Below, in pieces: positions 8,553-16,478 of a stretch of 64,000 nt of DNA. The first letter of the stretch is position 1. Each line of letters starts with the position of its first letter. A model generated the notes under the pieces. It ran no database searches and was not told where the DNA came from. It saw only the letters and a program-made list of their open reading frames with translations. Source of the DNA: Methylobacterium sp. J-030 (GTDB taxonomy: Bacteria > Pseudomonadota > Alphaproteobacteria > Rhizobiales > Beijerinckiaceae); the NCBI RefSeq assembly GCF_022829545.1, contig NZ_JAKSYM010000313.1, positions 62,001-126,000 of the forward strand, written 5' to 3'. The translations under genes were made by a program, and so were the position numbers.

Positions 8553-9622
8553 CCCTCGGTCTCACCGCGAAGCCGCCGGTCGTCGACCCGCGCCGCTACC
8601 ACGAGGCGGCGCCGCGGACGGCCGGGACCGTCGTCGAACGTCCGCCGGTCTGCCTATATCTGGAGGTGACGAACCGCTGCAATCTGCTCTGCACCACCTG
8701 TCCGCGCACTTATGTCGAGCTCGAACCGCCGGCCGACATGAGCTGGGAGCTGTTCACCCGCATCGTCGATCAGGTGCCCGATCTCAGCCGGGCCGTGCTC
8801 CACGGGGTCGGCGAGCCGATGCTGGTCAAGGACCTGCCGCGCATGGTCCGCTACCTCAAGGATCGCGGGACCTACGTCCTGTTCAACACCAACGGCACCG
8901 TCCTGTCGGAGCGGAACGGGCGGGCCCTGATCGCGGCCGGCCTCGACGAGCTGCGAGTCTCGCTCGATGCCTCGACGCGCGCCTCCTACATCACGGTTCG
9001 CGGCAAGGACTATTTCGAGCGGATCCTGAAAAACGTGCGCGCGTTCCGGGCCCTGCAGGAGCGGGAGGGCCACGCCAAGCCGCGGGTCTCAGCCTGGCTC
9101 ACCGGGCTCAAGGAGACCCTGCCGGAATTGCCCGCCTTCGTGCGGGTAGCCGCCGAGACCGGCGTGAAGGAGGTCTATCTCCAGCGCCTGGTCTATTTCG
9201 AGGACGATGCGATCGGCATGGCCCGACCCGATCAGGCGCTCTACGAGCGGATGGAGGCGGACGAGGCCCATTACCTCGCCGAGGCCGAGGCGGTCGCGGC
9301 CGAGCTGGGGCTCACCTTCTCGGCCTCGGGCGCCGCGAGCGAGCCCGGCATGAGCCTTCGGCGCGACGACGACGGCTCGCCCTGGTCGCTGTGCCGCCGC
9401 CCCTGGAACGTGATGTATTTCACGGCCAACGGCCGGGCGCTCCCCTGCTGCATCGCCCCGTTCTCGCAGCGCGGCTACGAGAACTACACCTTGGGCGACG
9501 CCACGCAGGACAGCCTGCGGGCGATCTGGAACGGCGCCGCCTACACCGATTTCCGCGACGCTCTGCTCTCCGACAAGCCGCCGCAGGCCTGCGCGAATTG
9601 CGGGCTGCGCTGGAGCCTGTGA
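8549..9622 (+). CDS. Radical SAM/SPASM-like enzyme (first)
   Basis: This 357-residue protein carries the radical SAM [4Fe-4S] motif CNLLCTTC at residues 44-51 (C44, C48, C51). The usual following elements are LHGVGEPML (GGE-like SAM-binding strand) and VLFNTNGTVLSERN. The C-terminal part has a SPASM-like cysteine set for an auxiliary cluster: LCRRPWNV, LPCCIAPF and ACANCGL. Enzymes of this shape generate the 5'-deoxyadenosyl radical to modify peptides or small molecules; the substrate here is unknown. Its ATG overlaps the stop of the GT87-like gene, and its stop overlaps the GTG of the GT2 gene. No precursor-peptide gene was seen beside it, so a small molecule or lipid/glycan substrate is plausible. 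Confidence 0.8.
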   Translation: MTLGLTAKPPVVDPRRYHEAAPRTAGTVVERPPVCLYLEVTNRCNLLCTTCPRTYVELEPPADMSWELFTRIVDQVPDLSRAVLHGVGEPMLVKDLPRMVRYLKDRGTYVLFNTNGTVLSERNGRALIAAGLDELRVSLDASTRASYITVRGKDYFERILKNVRAFRALQEREGHAKPRVSAWLTGLKETLPELPAFVRVAAETGVKEVYLQRLVYFEDDAIGMARPDQALYERMEADEAHYLAEAEAVAAELGLTFSASGAASEPGMSLRRDDDGSPWSLCRRPWNVMYFTANGRALPCCIAPFSQRGYENYTLGDATQDSLRAIWNGAAYTDFRDALLSDKPPQACANCGLRWSL

Positions 9623-10341
9623 TCATCGCGCCCTTCGTCACGGCCATCGTCCCCTGCCTGGACGAGGAGACCGCGATCGCCGACGTCGTCGCCGGCCTGC
9701 TGACCCATGGGGCCGACGCGGTCATCGTGGTCGATGGCGGGTCGGCGGATGCGACCCGCGAGCGGTCCGCGACCGCGGGGGCGCGGGTGGTCGTCGAGCC
9801 GCGCCGCGGCTACGGCCGGGCGATCCAGACGGGGATCGCGGCGCTGCCGCCCGAGACCGGCATCGTCCTGTTCGTCGACGGCGACGGCAGCGACCGGCTC
9901 GATTGCGTCCCCACCCTCCTCGATCCGATCCGCCTGGGTCACGCCGATTTCGTCCACGGCTCCCGGATCCGGGGCCACCGCGAACGGGGGGCTATGAGCC
10001 CGCAGCAGATCGTCGCCGGTCATCTCGCGGGCTGGCTGCTGCGGCTCACCTACGGAGCGCGCTTTACCGACATGTCCCCGTTCCGGGCGATCCGCCGCGA
10101 CGCGCTGGCGCGCCTCGGCATGCGGGACGAGACCTATGGCTGGAACCTCGAGATGTTGATGCGCGCCTCCGCGGCGGGCCTGCGCTGCGTGGAGGTCGCC
10201 GTCGGGCAACGTCCGCGGCGCGGTGGCGCCTCGAAAGTGTCCGGTGACTGGCGGGTGGGACTGCGCGCCGCGTGGGCGATCGGCACGACCTTCCTGCGCC
10301 TCGCCCGCGCCCTGTCCCGGGAGGGACGCCCGGCCGGCTGA
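9619..10341 (+). CDS. Family 2 glycosyltransferase
   Basis: This 240-residue GT-A enzyme starts with GTG at 9619, overlapping the radical SAM stop. Signatures are FVTAIVPCLDEE, VIVVDGGSADATRE, the DxD metal/nucleotide-sugar site in LFVDGDGSD, and the acceptor-side loop TDMSPFRAIRRDAL with YGWNLEML. It resembles dolichyl/polyprenyl-phosphate sugar synthase-like GT2 proteins, which would supply the lipid-linked sugar used by the GT87-like neighbour. It lacks C-terminal membrane helices. It ends the plus-strand operon and is convergent with the DoxX-like gene 11 bases away. Confidence 0.8.
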   Translation: MIIAPFVTAIVPCLDEETAIADVVAGLLTHGADAVIVVDGGSADATRERSATAGARVVVEPRRGYGRAIQTGIAALPPETGIVLFVDGDGSDRLDCVPTLLDPIRLGHADFVHGSRIRGHRERGAMSPQQIVAGHLAGWLLRLTYGARFTDMSPFRAIRRDALARLGMRDETYGWNLEMLMRASAAGLRCVEVAVGQRPRRGGASKVSGDWRVGLRAAWAIGTTFLRLARALSREGRPAG

Positions 10342-10352
10342 CGCGCCGCGCC

Positions 10353-11015
10353 TCAGGTCGCGATGCGCACGAGGCGCGCGGCCCAGCCGAAGGTGAGACC
10401 GGGTGGGTATCGGCGCCGCAACTCCGCGTCGAGGCCGAGACTGCGGCCCGCCCCGAAAACGCTGAACAGGGCCATGAGACCGCCAAGGAAGACGTAGGTC
10501 CACGGCCATTCCTGCGGCTGCAGGTATAGGCCGAGCCAGAGCTGAGCCACGAACAGGACGCCGACCGCACCGACGATCCGGACGCCGAGGCCGAGGAGGA
10601 GCGAGATCGCGAAGGTCAGCTCCGTGAAGAAGACCAGGACGTCGAGGATGTAGAAATTCGGCGTCGCCAGCAGCACGCTCCGCACGAACGTGCGGTGGAT
10701 CGCGAAGGCGGCGTTCGTCACCTCCTCGCCCGTCCAGTAGTAGAGCCCGTTCTCGGTGGAGGCGAGCGGCAGCTTCCAGAGCATGCCCTGGAACCACATG
10801 CCGCCGATCAGGGCGCGCAGCGCCCACAGGGTGACGTCGCGGCCGGTGCGCTGGACCGGATCCTCGATCCATTCCCGGATTGCGATGATGATGCTGGCGA
10901 GGACCAGCAGCGCGAAGCCGGCAGCGACCAGCCATCGCCCGTAACCGAGCGCGACCTCGTCGTTCTGCTGCCCGATCAGGAACAGCCAGGTGTCGGTGAA
11001 GGGATCCGTTCGCAT
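10353..11015 (-). CDS. DoxX/DoxD-like membrane protein
   Basis: This 220-residue integral membrane protein has about five hydrophobic segments (WLVAAGFALLVLASIIIAI, ALRALIGGMWFQGMLWKLP, FYILDVLVFFTELTFAISLL, GVRIVGAVGVLFVAQLWLGL, WTYVFLGGLMALFSVFG). It has the features of DoxX/TQO-small-subunit-DoxD proteins: RALIGGMWFQGMLWKLP in place of the usual GxxxLxxGxxKL helix, and a central loop with GLYYWTGEEV. The family is linked to thiol and sulfur redox chemistry at the membrane. It is the last gene of the minus-strand unit after the ABC importer, 33 bases downstream of the permease. A selenium or sulfur redox role is inference. Confidence 0.65.
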   Translation of the reverse strand: MRTDPFTDTWLFLIGQQNDEVALGYGRWLVAAGFALLVLASIIIAIREWIEDPVQRTGRDVTLWALRALIGGMWFQGMLWKLPLASTENGLYYWTGEEVTNAAFAIHRTFVRSVLLATPNFYILDVLVFFTELTFAISLLLGLGVRIVGAVGVLFVAQLWLGLYLQPQEWPWTYVFLGGLMALFSVFGAGRSLGLDAELRRRYPPGLTFGWAARLVRIAT

Positions 11016-11048
11016 GGCATCGATCCTCGATGGATGGCAGCAGGCCGT

Positions 11049-12608
11049 TCAGGAGCAGGCCGTCGGGAGGGGCGGGTTCGTCGCGGGTCCGTGCCGCGGC
11101 TCGGAGAGGCGGACCGGCAGGTCCGCGAGGCGCAGAGACCGGCGCAGGGCCCGGGACAGCGCATCCACCAGCATGGTCAGGAGTCCTGTCGCCGCGATCA
11201 GCAGCACGGCGGTGTCGAGGCGCAGTTCGGAGATCGCGGCATCGACGTAGAAGCCGAGCGTCGCCACGCCCAGGATGCCGAAGATCGCGCTCTCGCGCAG
11301 GATCAGCTCCCAGCGATAGAGCAGGTAGGCCAGGAACTGCCCGTAGAGCCGCGGCACCGTCTCGTAGCTGTAGAGGTTCAGGCCGGTCGGGGCGTCGGGG
11401 CGGTAGGCGAGGCCGTCGGCATGGCGCCCCATGAGGTAGCCGACGATGCCGGCATTGTGGATGGTCAGGGCGAGGATCGCCGGCAGCATCGACGGGCCGA
11501 GCAACTGCAGCAGCACGTAGGCCAGCATGTATTCCGGCGTCGAGCGCACCACCACCAGGAGCACGCGCCCGAAGGGCTGCCCGATCGGCCCGGCAAAGCG
11601 GCGCGAGGCGAGGGGGAACAGGACCAGCGCGCCGAGGGCGGTGGCGACCAGTGCGACCTGCGCCAGCACCAGGGTCTGGATCGCACCGGGTACGATCTGC
11701 TGGGTGAGGATCGGCCGGAACCAGAGTTCGAGCCGGCCCCAGGTCGCGGGATCGAGCAGCGTGCCGGACCGGAGGGGGGCCGGGACGATGTCGTGCGTCA
11801 CGAAGCGTATCAGGCTGGCGAGCCAGTGCGTGGTCCCGACGGTCCGCGGCAGGACGAGGCCGCTGCCGACGAGCAGGATGGGCAGGGTCGAGAGCCGCAT
11901 CCAGAGGCGGCGGGAGCCGATCAGGACGTAGAAGACGAGGAGCAGGGCTCCGGCCTCGGCGTAGCGGCCCTGCCGGAAGGCGGATTCGAGGTAGAAGCCC
12001 ATGGTGGGCAGGCCGATGAAGCCAAGCACCAGGGTCGAGCGCAGGGCGCATTCGAACCGGTAGAGCGTGTAGTGCCGGAAGGCGGCAGCCACATCCGGTA
12101 GACGGCCATACGCGAAGGCCGACACGGCACCGGTTCCCTCGGGCAGGACCCGCAGGGCCGAGAGGTCCGCCTCCTCGATGATCTCGGAATAGACCTTGGC
12201 GCAGATCCCCGCGTAGGGCAGCGCGATGGCGAGGATCCCGGTCGTCGCCGACAGGCCGAACACCTGCATCAGCAGCAGCGCCCAGAACAGCTCGTGGACC
12301 GAGCGCAGGCCGGCGCAGGCGAACCGCACGCCCCGGGACCGGGCGAACGGGATGGCGAGGAGGAGGCCGGCCCCGGCCCCGAGGGTGACCCCGAGGATCG
12401 CGAAGGCGACGGTGTAGACGACGCTCCAGATCTCCACGGCGGGAAAGTCCGGGTGGATCAGGCCGGCGAGCAGGCGCCGCAGGTCGGCCCAGGGGTGGAG
12501 GCTGGTGACGGCGAGGTCCGCCGCCAGGAGTGCGGCCAGCGCACCACCGGCGAACCAGCGGGTCACCGCCGCGTAGCCCCAGCCGGGTATCCGGCGCAGC
12601 GCGCTCAC
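11049..12608 (-). CDS. PhnE-like ABC permease, two permease domains in one chain (putative selenate/oxyanion importer)
   Basis: This 519-residue protein contains two tandem BPD_transp_1-type units with about twelve membrane segments. The EAA-like cytoplasmic loops are recognisable in each half: around FRHYTLYRFECALRST with VLGFIGLPTMGFYLES in the first, and around RLYGQFLAYLLYRWELILRE with SAIFGILGVATLGFYVD in the second. Duplication in one polypeptide means it may form the whole channel without a partner. The family imports phosphonates, phosphite and, in some gene neighbourhoods, probably selenate. Its ATG overlaps the stop of the ATPase gene (ATGA at 12605-12608). Substrate is inferred from the binding protein and nearby selD. 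Confidence 0.8.
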   Translation of the reverse strand: MSALRRIPGWGYAAVTRWFAGGALAALLAADLAVTSLHPWADLRRLLAGLIHPDFPAVEIWSVVYTVAFAILGVTLGAGAGLLLAIPFARSRGVRFACAGLRSVHELFWALLLMQVFGLSATTGILAIALPYAGICAKVYSEIIEEADLSALRVLPEGTGAVSAFAYGRLPDVAAAFRHYTLYRFECALRSTLVLGFIGLPTMGFYLESAFRQGRYAEAGALLLVFYVLIGSRRLWMRLSTLPILLVGSGLVLPRTVGTTHWLASLIRFVTHDIVPAPLRSGTLLDPATWGRLELWFRPILTQQIVPGAIQTLVLAQVALVATALGALVLFPLASRRFAGPIGQPFGRVLLVVVRSTPEYMLAYVLLQLLGPSMLPAILALTIHNAGIVGYLMGRHADGLAYRPDAPTGLNLYSYETVPRLYGQFLAYLLYRWELILRESAIFGILGVATLGFYVDAAISELRLDTAVLLIAATGLLTMLVDALSRALRRSLRLADLPVRLSEPRHGPATNPPLPTACS

Positions 12609-13285
12609 GTGGACGCCCCGTAGAACGGCAGGAGGGTCGCTTCGTCGAGGTCGCGGGCGTTCGCATCCAACACGATGCGCCCCGCGTCAAGGACCACGAT
12701 CCGGTCCGTATGCGCGAGCGCCAAGCCGACATCGTGGAGAGCCAGGACCAGCGTCCGGTGGCGCGCGGCCAGCCGCTCCAGGACGAGGCCGCCCTGCGTG
12801 CGGTCCAGGGCCGAGACCGGTTCGTCCCCGATCAGGATCGGACGCCCGTTGTAGAGCGCGCGCGCCACGGAGACGCGCTGCTGCTGCCCGCCCGACAGGG
12901 CGCCGGCCTTGGCGTTGAGCGAGCCCGCAAGCCCGATCTCCCCGAGGATGTCCCGGATCTCGGCGACGTCGGCGCGGGCCGGGAATGCCAAGGTCCGCAG
13001 GTTGTGGAGGGTCGAGCGCCGGTCGAGGCGGCCCATGTAGACGTTGTGGAACACGGACAGGGTCCGCACCAGCGCCGCCGCCTGCGGGATCAGTGCGGTC
13101 CGCGCGCGCGCCTGGGCGTGGATGAGCCCGAGCAGGGTCGACTTCCCTGCCCCCGAGCGTCCCATCAGGGCGACCCGTTCGCCGGCCCGGATGACCAGGT
13201 TCACCCCGAACAGGACGGGCCTGCCGTCATAGGCCGCCTGGGCGCCCGCCAGCATGATCTCCGGCTCGGGTTGGAACGGGGGCAC
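12605..13285 (-). CDS. PhnC-like ABC transporter ATPase
   Basis: This 226-residue nucleotide-binding subunit has Walker A in MGRSGAGKSTLL, signature LSGGQQQRVSVARAL and Walker B ILIGDEPVSALD, with the switch histidine in LVLALHDVGLA. Tandem glutamines after the signature are typical of phosphonate-type PhnC ATPases. It powers the adjacent fused permease, with which it overlaps by four bases, and follows the binding-protein gene by 15 bases. The length is slightly short for the family but all motifs are present. No other start is needed: the ATG at 13285 gives a complete N-terminal domain. Confidence 0.88.
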   Translation of the reverse strand: MPPFQPEPEIMLAGAQAAYDGRPVLFGVNLVIRAGERVALMGRSGAGKSTLLGLIHAQARARTALIPQAAALVRTLSVFHNVYMGRLDRRSTLHNLRTLAFPARADVAEIRDILGEIGLAGSLNAKAGALSGGQQQRVSVARALYNGRPILIGDEPVSALDRTQGGLVLERLAARHRTLVLALHDVGLALAHTDRIVVLDAGRIVLDANARDLDEATLLPFYGAST

Positions 13286-13300
13286 CGCGTTGCGCTCGCG

Positions 13301-14188
13301 TCAGTCCAGCAGACCCGTGGATTTCGCCACGCGCTCGATCGGCTCATAGGCGGCATTGGTCACGGGAATGAACTTCGAGCGCGCGAAGGGCGCGAGAATC
13401 GCCGGATCGGTGATGCCGATGAGGGCCGCCTTCAGCCGCTCCATGAACCCGGCGCCGTAGATCGCGTCGACATCGCCCCGCACGGTCCACTGGTAGTCGG
13501 GAAACGGCGGGCTCTCCCAGATGATGCCGACCTCCTTCGGATCGACCTTGCCGGCCTTGCTGTCGAGGTCCCAGACCGAGTAGTCGACGGCCCCGACCTG
13601 GAAAGCACCGGACTGGACGAGCTGGATCGTGCGGCTGTGGTCCCCGGAGAAGCCCACTCGGGCGAACACCTCCTCCGGCGTCTTCCCCGGGAAGGCCTCG
13701 CGGATGAAATATTCCGGCATCAACCGGCCCGACGTCGAGGAGCGGGCGCCGAACGTGAAGGTCTTGCCGGCGATCGCCTTCGGAAAGTCGGCCGATTTCG
13801 TCAGGCCGGTCTTCGTGTTGGCGATGAGGTAGGTCTTGAAGGCCGCATCCTCCGCGCCCTGCGCGATCGCCTGCGCGCCGGGGGAGGCCAAGCGGGCCTG
13901 GACGCCGGTGAAGCCCCCGAACCACGCGAGCTGGACCTGCCCGTTGGTGAAGGCCGTGACCGCCGCCGGGTAGCTCTTCACCGGGAGATACTTCACCGGC
14001 ACGCCGAGCTTGCCCTCGAGGTAGGCGGCGACCTTGCCGAAGCGCTCGACGAGGCGGCTCTCGTCCTGGTCGGGGATGCCGGTGAACACGAAGGCCGGCT
14101 TGGCCCGCTCCTGCGCGGCCGCAGGCCCGGCCACGACGAGACATCCCAGTCCCACCAGCAACGACCCGTTCAACATCCGTCTCAGCAT
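13301..14188 (-). CDS. PhnD-like periplasmic binding protein (putative selenate-binding type)
   Basis: This 295-residue protein has a signal peptide (LLVGLGCLVVAGPAAAQERA) and a PhnD-type substrate-binding fold. Key blocks are FTGIPDQDESRLVERFGKV, YLPVKSYPAAVTAFTNGQVQ, LAWFGGFTGVQARL, IAQGAEDAAFKTY and FGARSSTSGRLMPEYF. From memory, the IPDQDE and WFGG blocks are characteristic of the family NCBI names putative selenate ABC transporter substrate-binding protein (TIGR04553), whose members tend to be encoded near selD. That name rests on gene neighbourhood rather than biochemistry. It is first in its operon, divergent from the second radical SAM gene across a 373-base spacer. Confidence 0.8.
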   Translation of the reverse strand: MLRRMLNGSLLVGLGCLVVAGPAAAQERAKPAFVFTGIPDQDESRLVERFGKVAAYLEGKLGVPVKYLPVKSYPAAVTAFTNGQVQLAWFGGFTGVQARLASPGAQAIAQGAEDAAFKTYLIANTKTGLTKSADFPKAIAGKTFTFGARSSTSGRLMPEYFIREAFPGKTPEEVFARVGFSGDHSRTIQLVQSGAFQVGAVDYSVWDLDSKAGKVDPKEVGIIWESPPFPDYQWTVRGDVDAIYGAGFMERLKAALIGITDPAILAPFARSKFIPVTNAAYEPIERVAKSTGLLD

Positions 14189-14561
14189 TGCCGTCCTCGC
14201 TGGAATGTCAGTCTTCTACGCCCCCAAACGGAGGCGGATGTCCAATTAATTGACGATTGTTGCCGGCGCGGGATCGTCGGGTTGCGCGGCCGCCATGCCA
14301 CCGATCACCTTCGCGGGGCGGCGCCGTGCGGTTACGCGCCGGGAAGCGCCGGCGTCTCCGGGGCTCGGCCGGCGGGGCGGACCGGGACCGGCAGCGTGCG
14401 GGTTCCCGCGACGATCGCACCGGGGACACGCGCGGACCACCACGCGTTGCTGAAGATGTGATGTCACCGCGATGCCCCTCCGTGCGAAGGGTATCGGGAT
14501 GCCGCGCGCCATGACGCCGAGCCTCGTGCATCGTGGCGCCGGATCAGGTCAGAGGATCTCC
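14189..14561. other. Divergent promoter region between the importer operon and the radical SAM-selD operon
   Basis: This spacer must hold the promoters of both units. An AT-richer patch (TCCAATTAATTGACGATTGT, about 14239-14258) contains the palindrome CAATTAATTG, unusual in this GC-rich context and a reasonable operator or promoter candidate. I could not recognise a known riboswitch. The following GC-rich 200 bases could fold, but no family model can be assigned by eye. Confidence 0.4.
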
Positions 14562-15629
14562 ATGGCTTCGATGTCGCCGACGCCCGCGCTGCCGACACCG
14601 GTCGACGCCGACCCGGCTCGGTCCTTCTCGCTCGGGCTCGGGCTGACCAACGAATGCAACCTCGCATGCAATTTCTGCTACCGCGATCCGGACCGGCTGG
14701 ACCGGCTCGGGCCCGCTCAGGTTCGGGCGGTCCTCGACAGCCTGCCGGTACGCTCGGTCAACCTGGGCACCGGCGAGAACGGGATGCATCCGCAATTCCC
14801 GATGCTCCTCGACATGCTGCGGGCCGAGCCGATCAAGCTCACGATCACGTCGAACGGGCACTCGATCGCGATGATCGACGACGCGGCGGTCCGGGCCTTC
14901 GCCGACGTGGAGTTCTCGATCGACTATCCGACCCGGGACGAGCAGGACGCGCAGCGCGGCGCCGGCAACTGGGACTTGGTGATGGCGCAGGCGGCCCGCT
15001 GCCGGGCGCTCGGCGTCGGCGTCACCTTCATCGCGGTGATGATGCGGACCAACTTCGACCGGCTGCACGAGATCGCCGCCATCGCCCAGAGGTTCGAGGC
15101 GCCGCTGCGCATCAACGTCTACCAGGCGGTGCGCACCGATGCCTTCGCGCTCACCTACGAGGAATACTGGGGCGGGTTCGCGCGGCTGTTCGCCGAGACC
15201 GACGTGATCGCCATCGGTGAGCCGCTGGTCCGGGCCATGGCCGGCCTGCCGGCGCGCCGGGGCGGGTGCGGGGTCGGCACGGTGCGGGTGACGCCCCGCG
15301 CCACGGTCCAACCCTGCGTGTACTGGGGCGGCACGGGACAGAGTCTCGACACCCTGTGCGAGGCCGGCATCGGGATCGTCGAGACGGCCCCTTTCGCAGC
15401 GGCCCGCGCCCTGCCGGAGCCCTGCCAGGGCTGCGTGCACGAGGCGTCCTGCCATGGCGGCTGCGCCGGGCGTCGGCGCCTGATGGAGCAGCTCGATCAG
15501 GTCGACCCCTATTGTCCGATCGTGCGCGGGGAGTCCCGCCCCCTGGCGATCACCATGGCGCCGGCCCGCGAGCTGCCGAAGCTCGAGAGCGCCTGCACCA
15601 CGATCGTCCAGGCGCGCGTCCGTGGCTGA
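14562..15629 (+). CDS. Radical SAM/SPASM-like enzyme (second)
   Basis: This 355-residue protein has the radical SAM cluster motif CNLACNFC at residues 32-39 (C32, C36, C39). The SAM-binding GGE-like strand is NLGTGENGMH, and LTITSNGHSIAM follows. The C-terminal SPASM-type cysteines are RGGCGVG, VQPCVYW, CQGCVHEASCHGGCAGRR and DPYCPIV. I chose ATG 14562 because AGAGGA lies just upstream; ATGs further upstream at 14472-14511 would add residues without family character. It overlaps the HAD gene by 8 bases and leads a four-gene unit ending in selD and a nucleoside phosphorylase. SPASM enzymes modify peptides or small molecules; the substrate here is unknown. Confidence 0.82.
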   Translation: MASMSPTPALPTPVDADPARSFSLGLGLTNECNLACNFCYRDPDRLDRLGPAQVRAVLDSLPVRSVNLGTGENGMHPQFPMLLDMLRAEPIKLTITSNGHSIAMIDDAAVRAFADVEFSIDYPTRDEQDAQRGAGNWDLVMAQAARCRALGVGVTFIAVMMRTNFDRLHEIAAIAQRFEAPLRINVYQAVRTDAFALTYEEYWGGFARLFAETDVIAIGEPLVRAMAGLPARRGGCGVGTVRVTPRATVQPCVYWGGTGQSLDTLCEAGIGIVETAPFAAARALPEPCQGCVHEASCHGGCAGRRRLMEQLDQVDPYCPIVRGESRPLAITMAPARELPKLESACTTIVQARVRG

Positions 15630-16425
15630 CGAGCCGGAGGCCATCGCTGGACTGAGCCAGGTCGCGGGCGACTATGAGGTCCTCCTGTGCGACGTCTTCG
15701 GTGTCCTCCACGATGCAGCCCGCATCTTTCCGGCCGCCATCGCGGCGCTGAGCGCCTTCCGGGCGGCAGGCGGCACGGTGGTGCTCGTCTCGAACGCCGC
15801 CGATCCCGGACGCTACCTCGCCGACGCGCTCCGGGCCCGCGGGATCGCCGCCGTGTACGACGCCCTCGTCACCTCGGCCGACATCGCCCGCATGCTCCTG
15901 AGCGAACGGGCGCCGGCGGGGGTTCACCATATCGGCCCGGCGCGCGACCGGATCCTGTTCGCGGGCCTGCCGGTCACCCTGACGGGAGTCGAGGACGCAG
16001 CCTGCACCGTATGCACCGGCTATCCGGACGGCGATGACGACCTCGACGCAATCCTGTGCCGTGCGCTCCGGCGCGGCCTCCATCTGCTCTGCACCAATCC
16101 GGACACGAGCCTGATGGTGGGTGCGACGCGCCTGCGCTTCGCCGGCCTCGTGGCCGCGCGCTACCGGACGCTCGGCGGCGCGGTCGTCGAGACCGGAAAA
16201 CCCGGCGCGCTGATCTATCGCCACGCCCTGGAGCGTGCCGAGCGGGCGCAGGGCCGGCCGGTCGCCCCCGGACGTGTCCTCGGTATCGGCGACACGCCGG
16301 CGCTCGACGTGGCGGGCGCGCTGAGCGCCGGGTTCAGCGCGCTCCAGATCGGCGATGCGCCGTCGCGCCCCCGTCCGGCCGGCGCCGCCGGCCGTCTGTA
16401 TGGGCTGCCCGCCCTTCTCTGGTAG
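15622..16425 (+). CDS. HAD superfamily class IIA protein (TIGR01459-like)
   Basis: This 267-residue protein begins with GTG at 15622 inside the end of the radical SAM gene. HAD motif I is [13 protein letters not shown] with the nucleophilic aspartate. Motif II is VVLVSNAAD; the class IIA cap follows ([12 protein letters not shown] to [13 protein letters not shown]); motif III lysine is in [10 protein letters not shown]; motif IV is [14 protein letters not shown]. The second aspartate of the usual DxD motif I is replaced by Phe, as Trp replaces it in related TIGR01459 proteins, so phosphatase activity may be weak or altered. NagD-type enzymes dephosphorylate small phosphosugars and nucleotides. 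Here it could process a phosphorylated intermediate of the pathway. Confidence 0.8.
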   Translation: MADEPEAIAGLSQVAGDYEVLLCDVFGVLHDAARIFPAAIAALSAFRAAGGTVVLVSNAADPGRYLADALRARGIAAVYDALVTSADIARMLLSERAPAGVHHIGPARDRILFAGLPVTLTGVEDAACTVCTGYPDGDDDLDAILCRALRRGLHLLCTNPDTSLMVGATRLRFAGLVAARYRTLGGAVVETGKPGALIYRHALERAERAQGRPVAPGRVLGIGDTPALDVAGALSAGFSALQIGDAPSRPRPAGAAGRLYGLPALLW

Positions 16426-16478
16426 GACCCGCGCCCGACCCTCCGATGTCGAAGCCCCCGATGCCACAGGATTCAGCC

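Noticed and set aside
9541..12732. A 1063-codon open frame on the minus strand
   Set aside because: It runs antisense to the GT2 gene and out of frame with the DoxX, permease and ATPase genes on the same strand. Its product is an Arg/Pro/Ala-rich sequence without domains, as expected from frame shadows in high-GC DNA.
14238..14470. A possible riboswitch in the spacer before the second radical SAM gene
   Set aside because: The GC-rich sequence can fold many ways, and no conserved riboswitch core could be recognised by eye.
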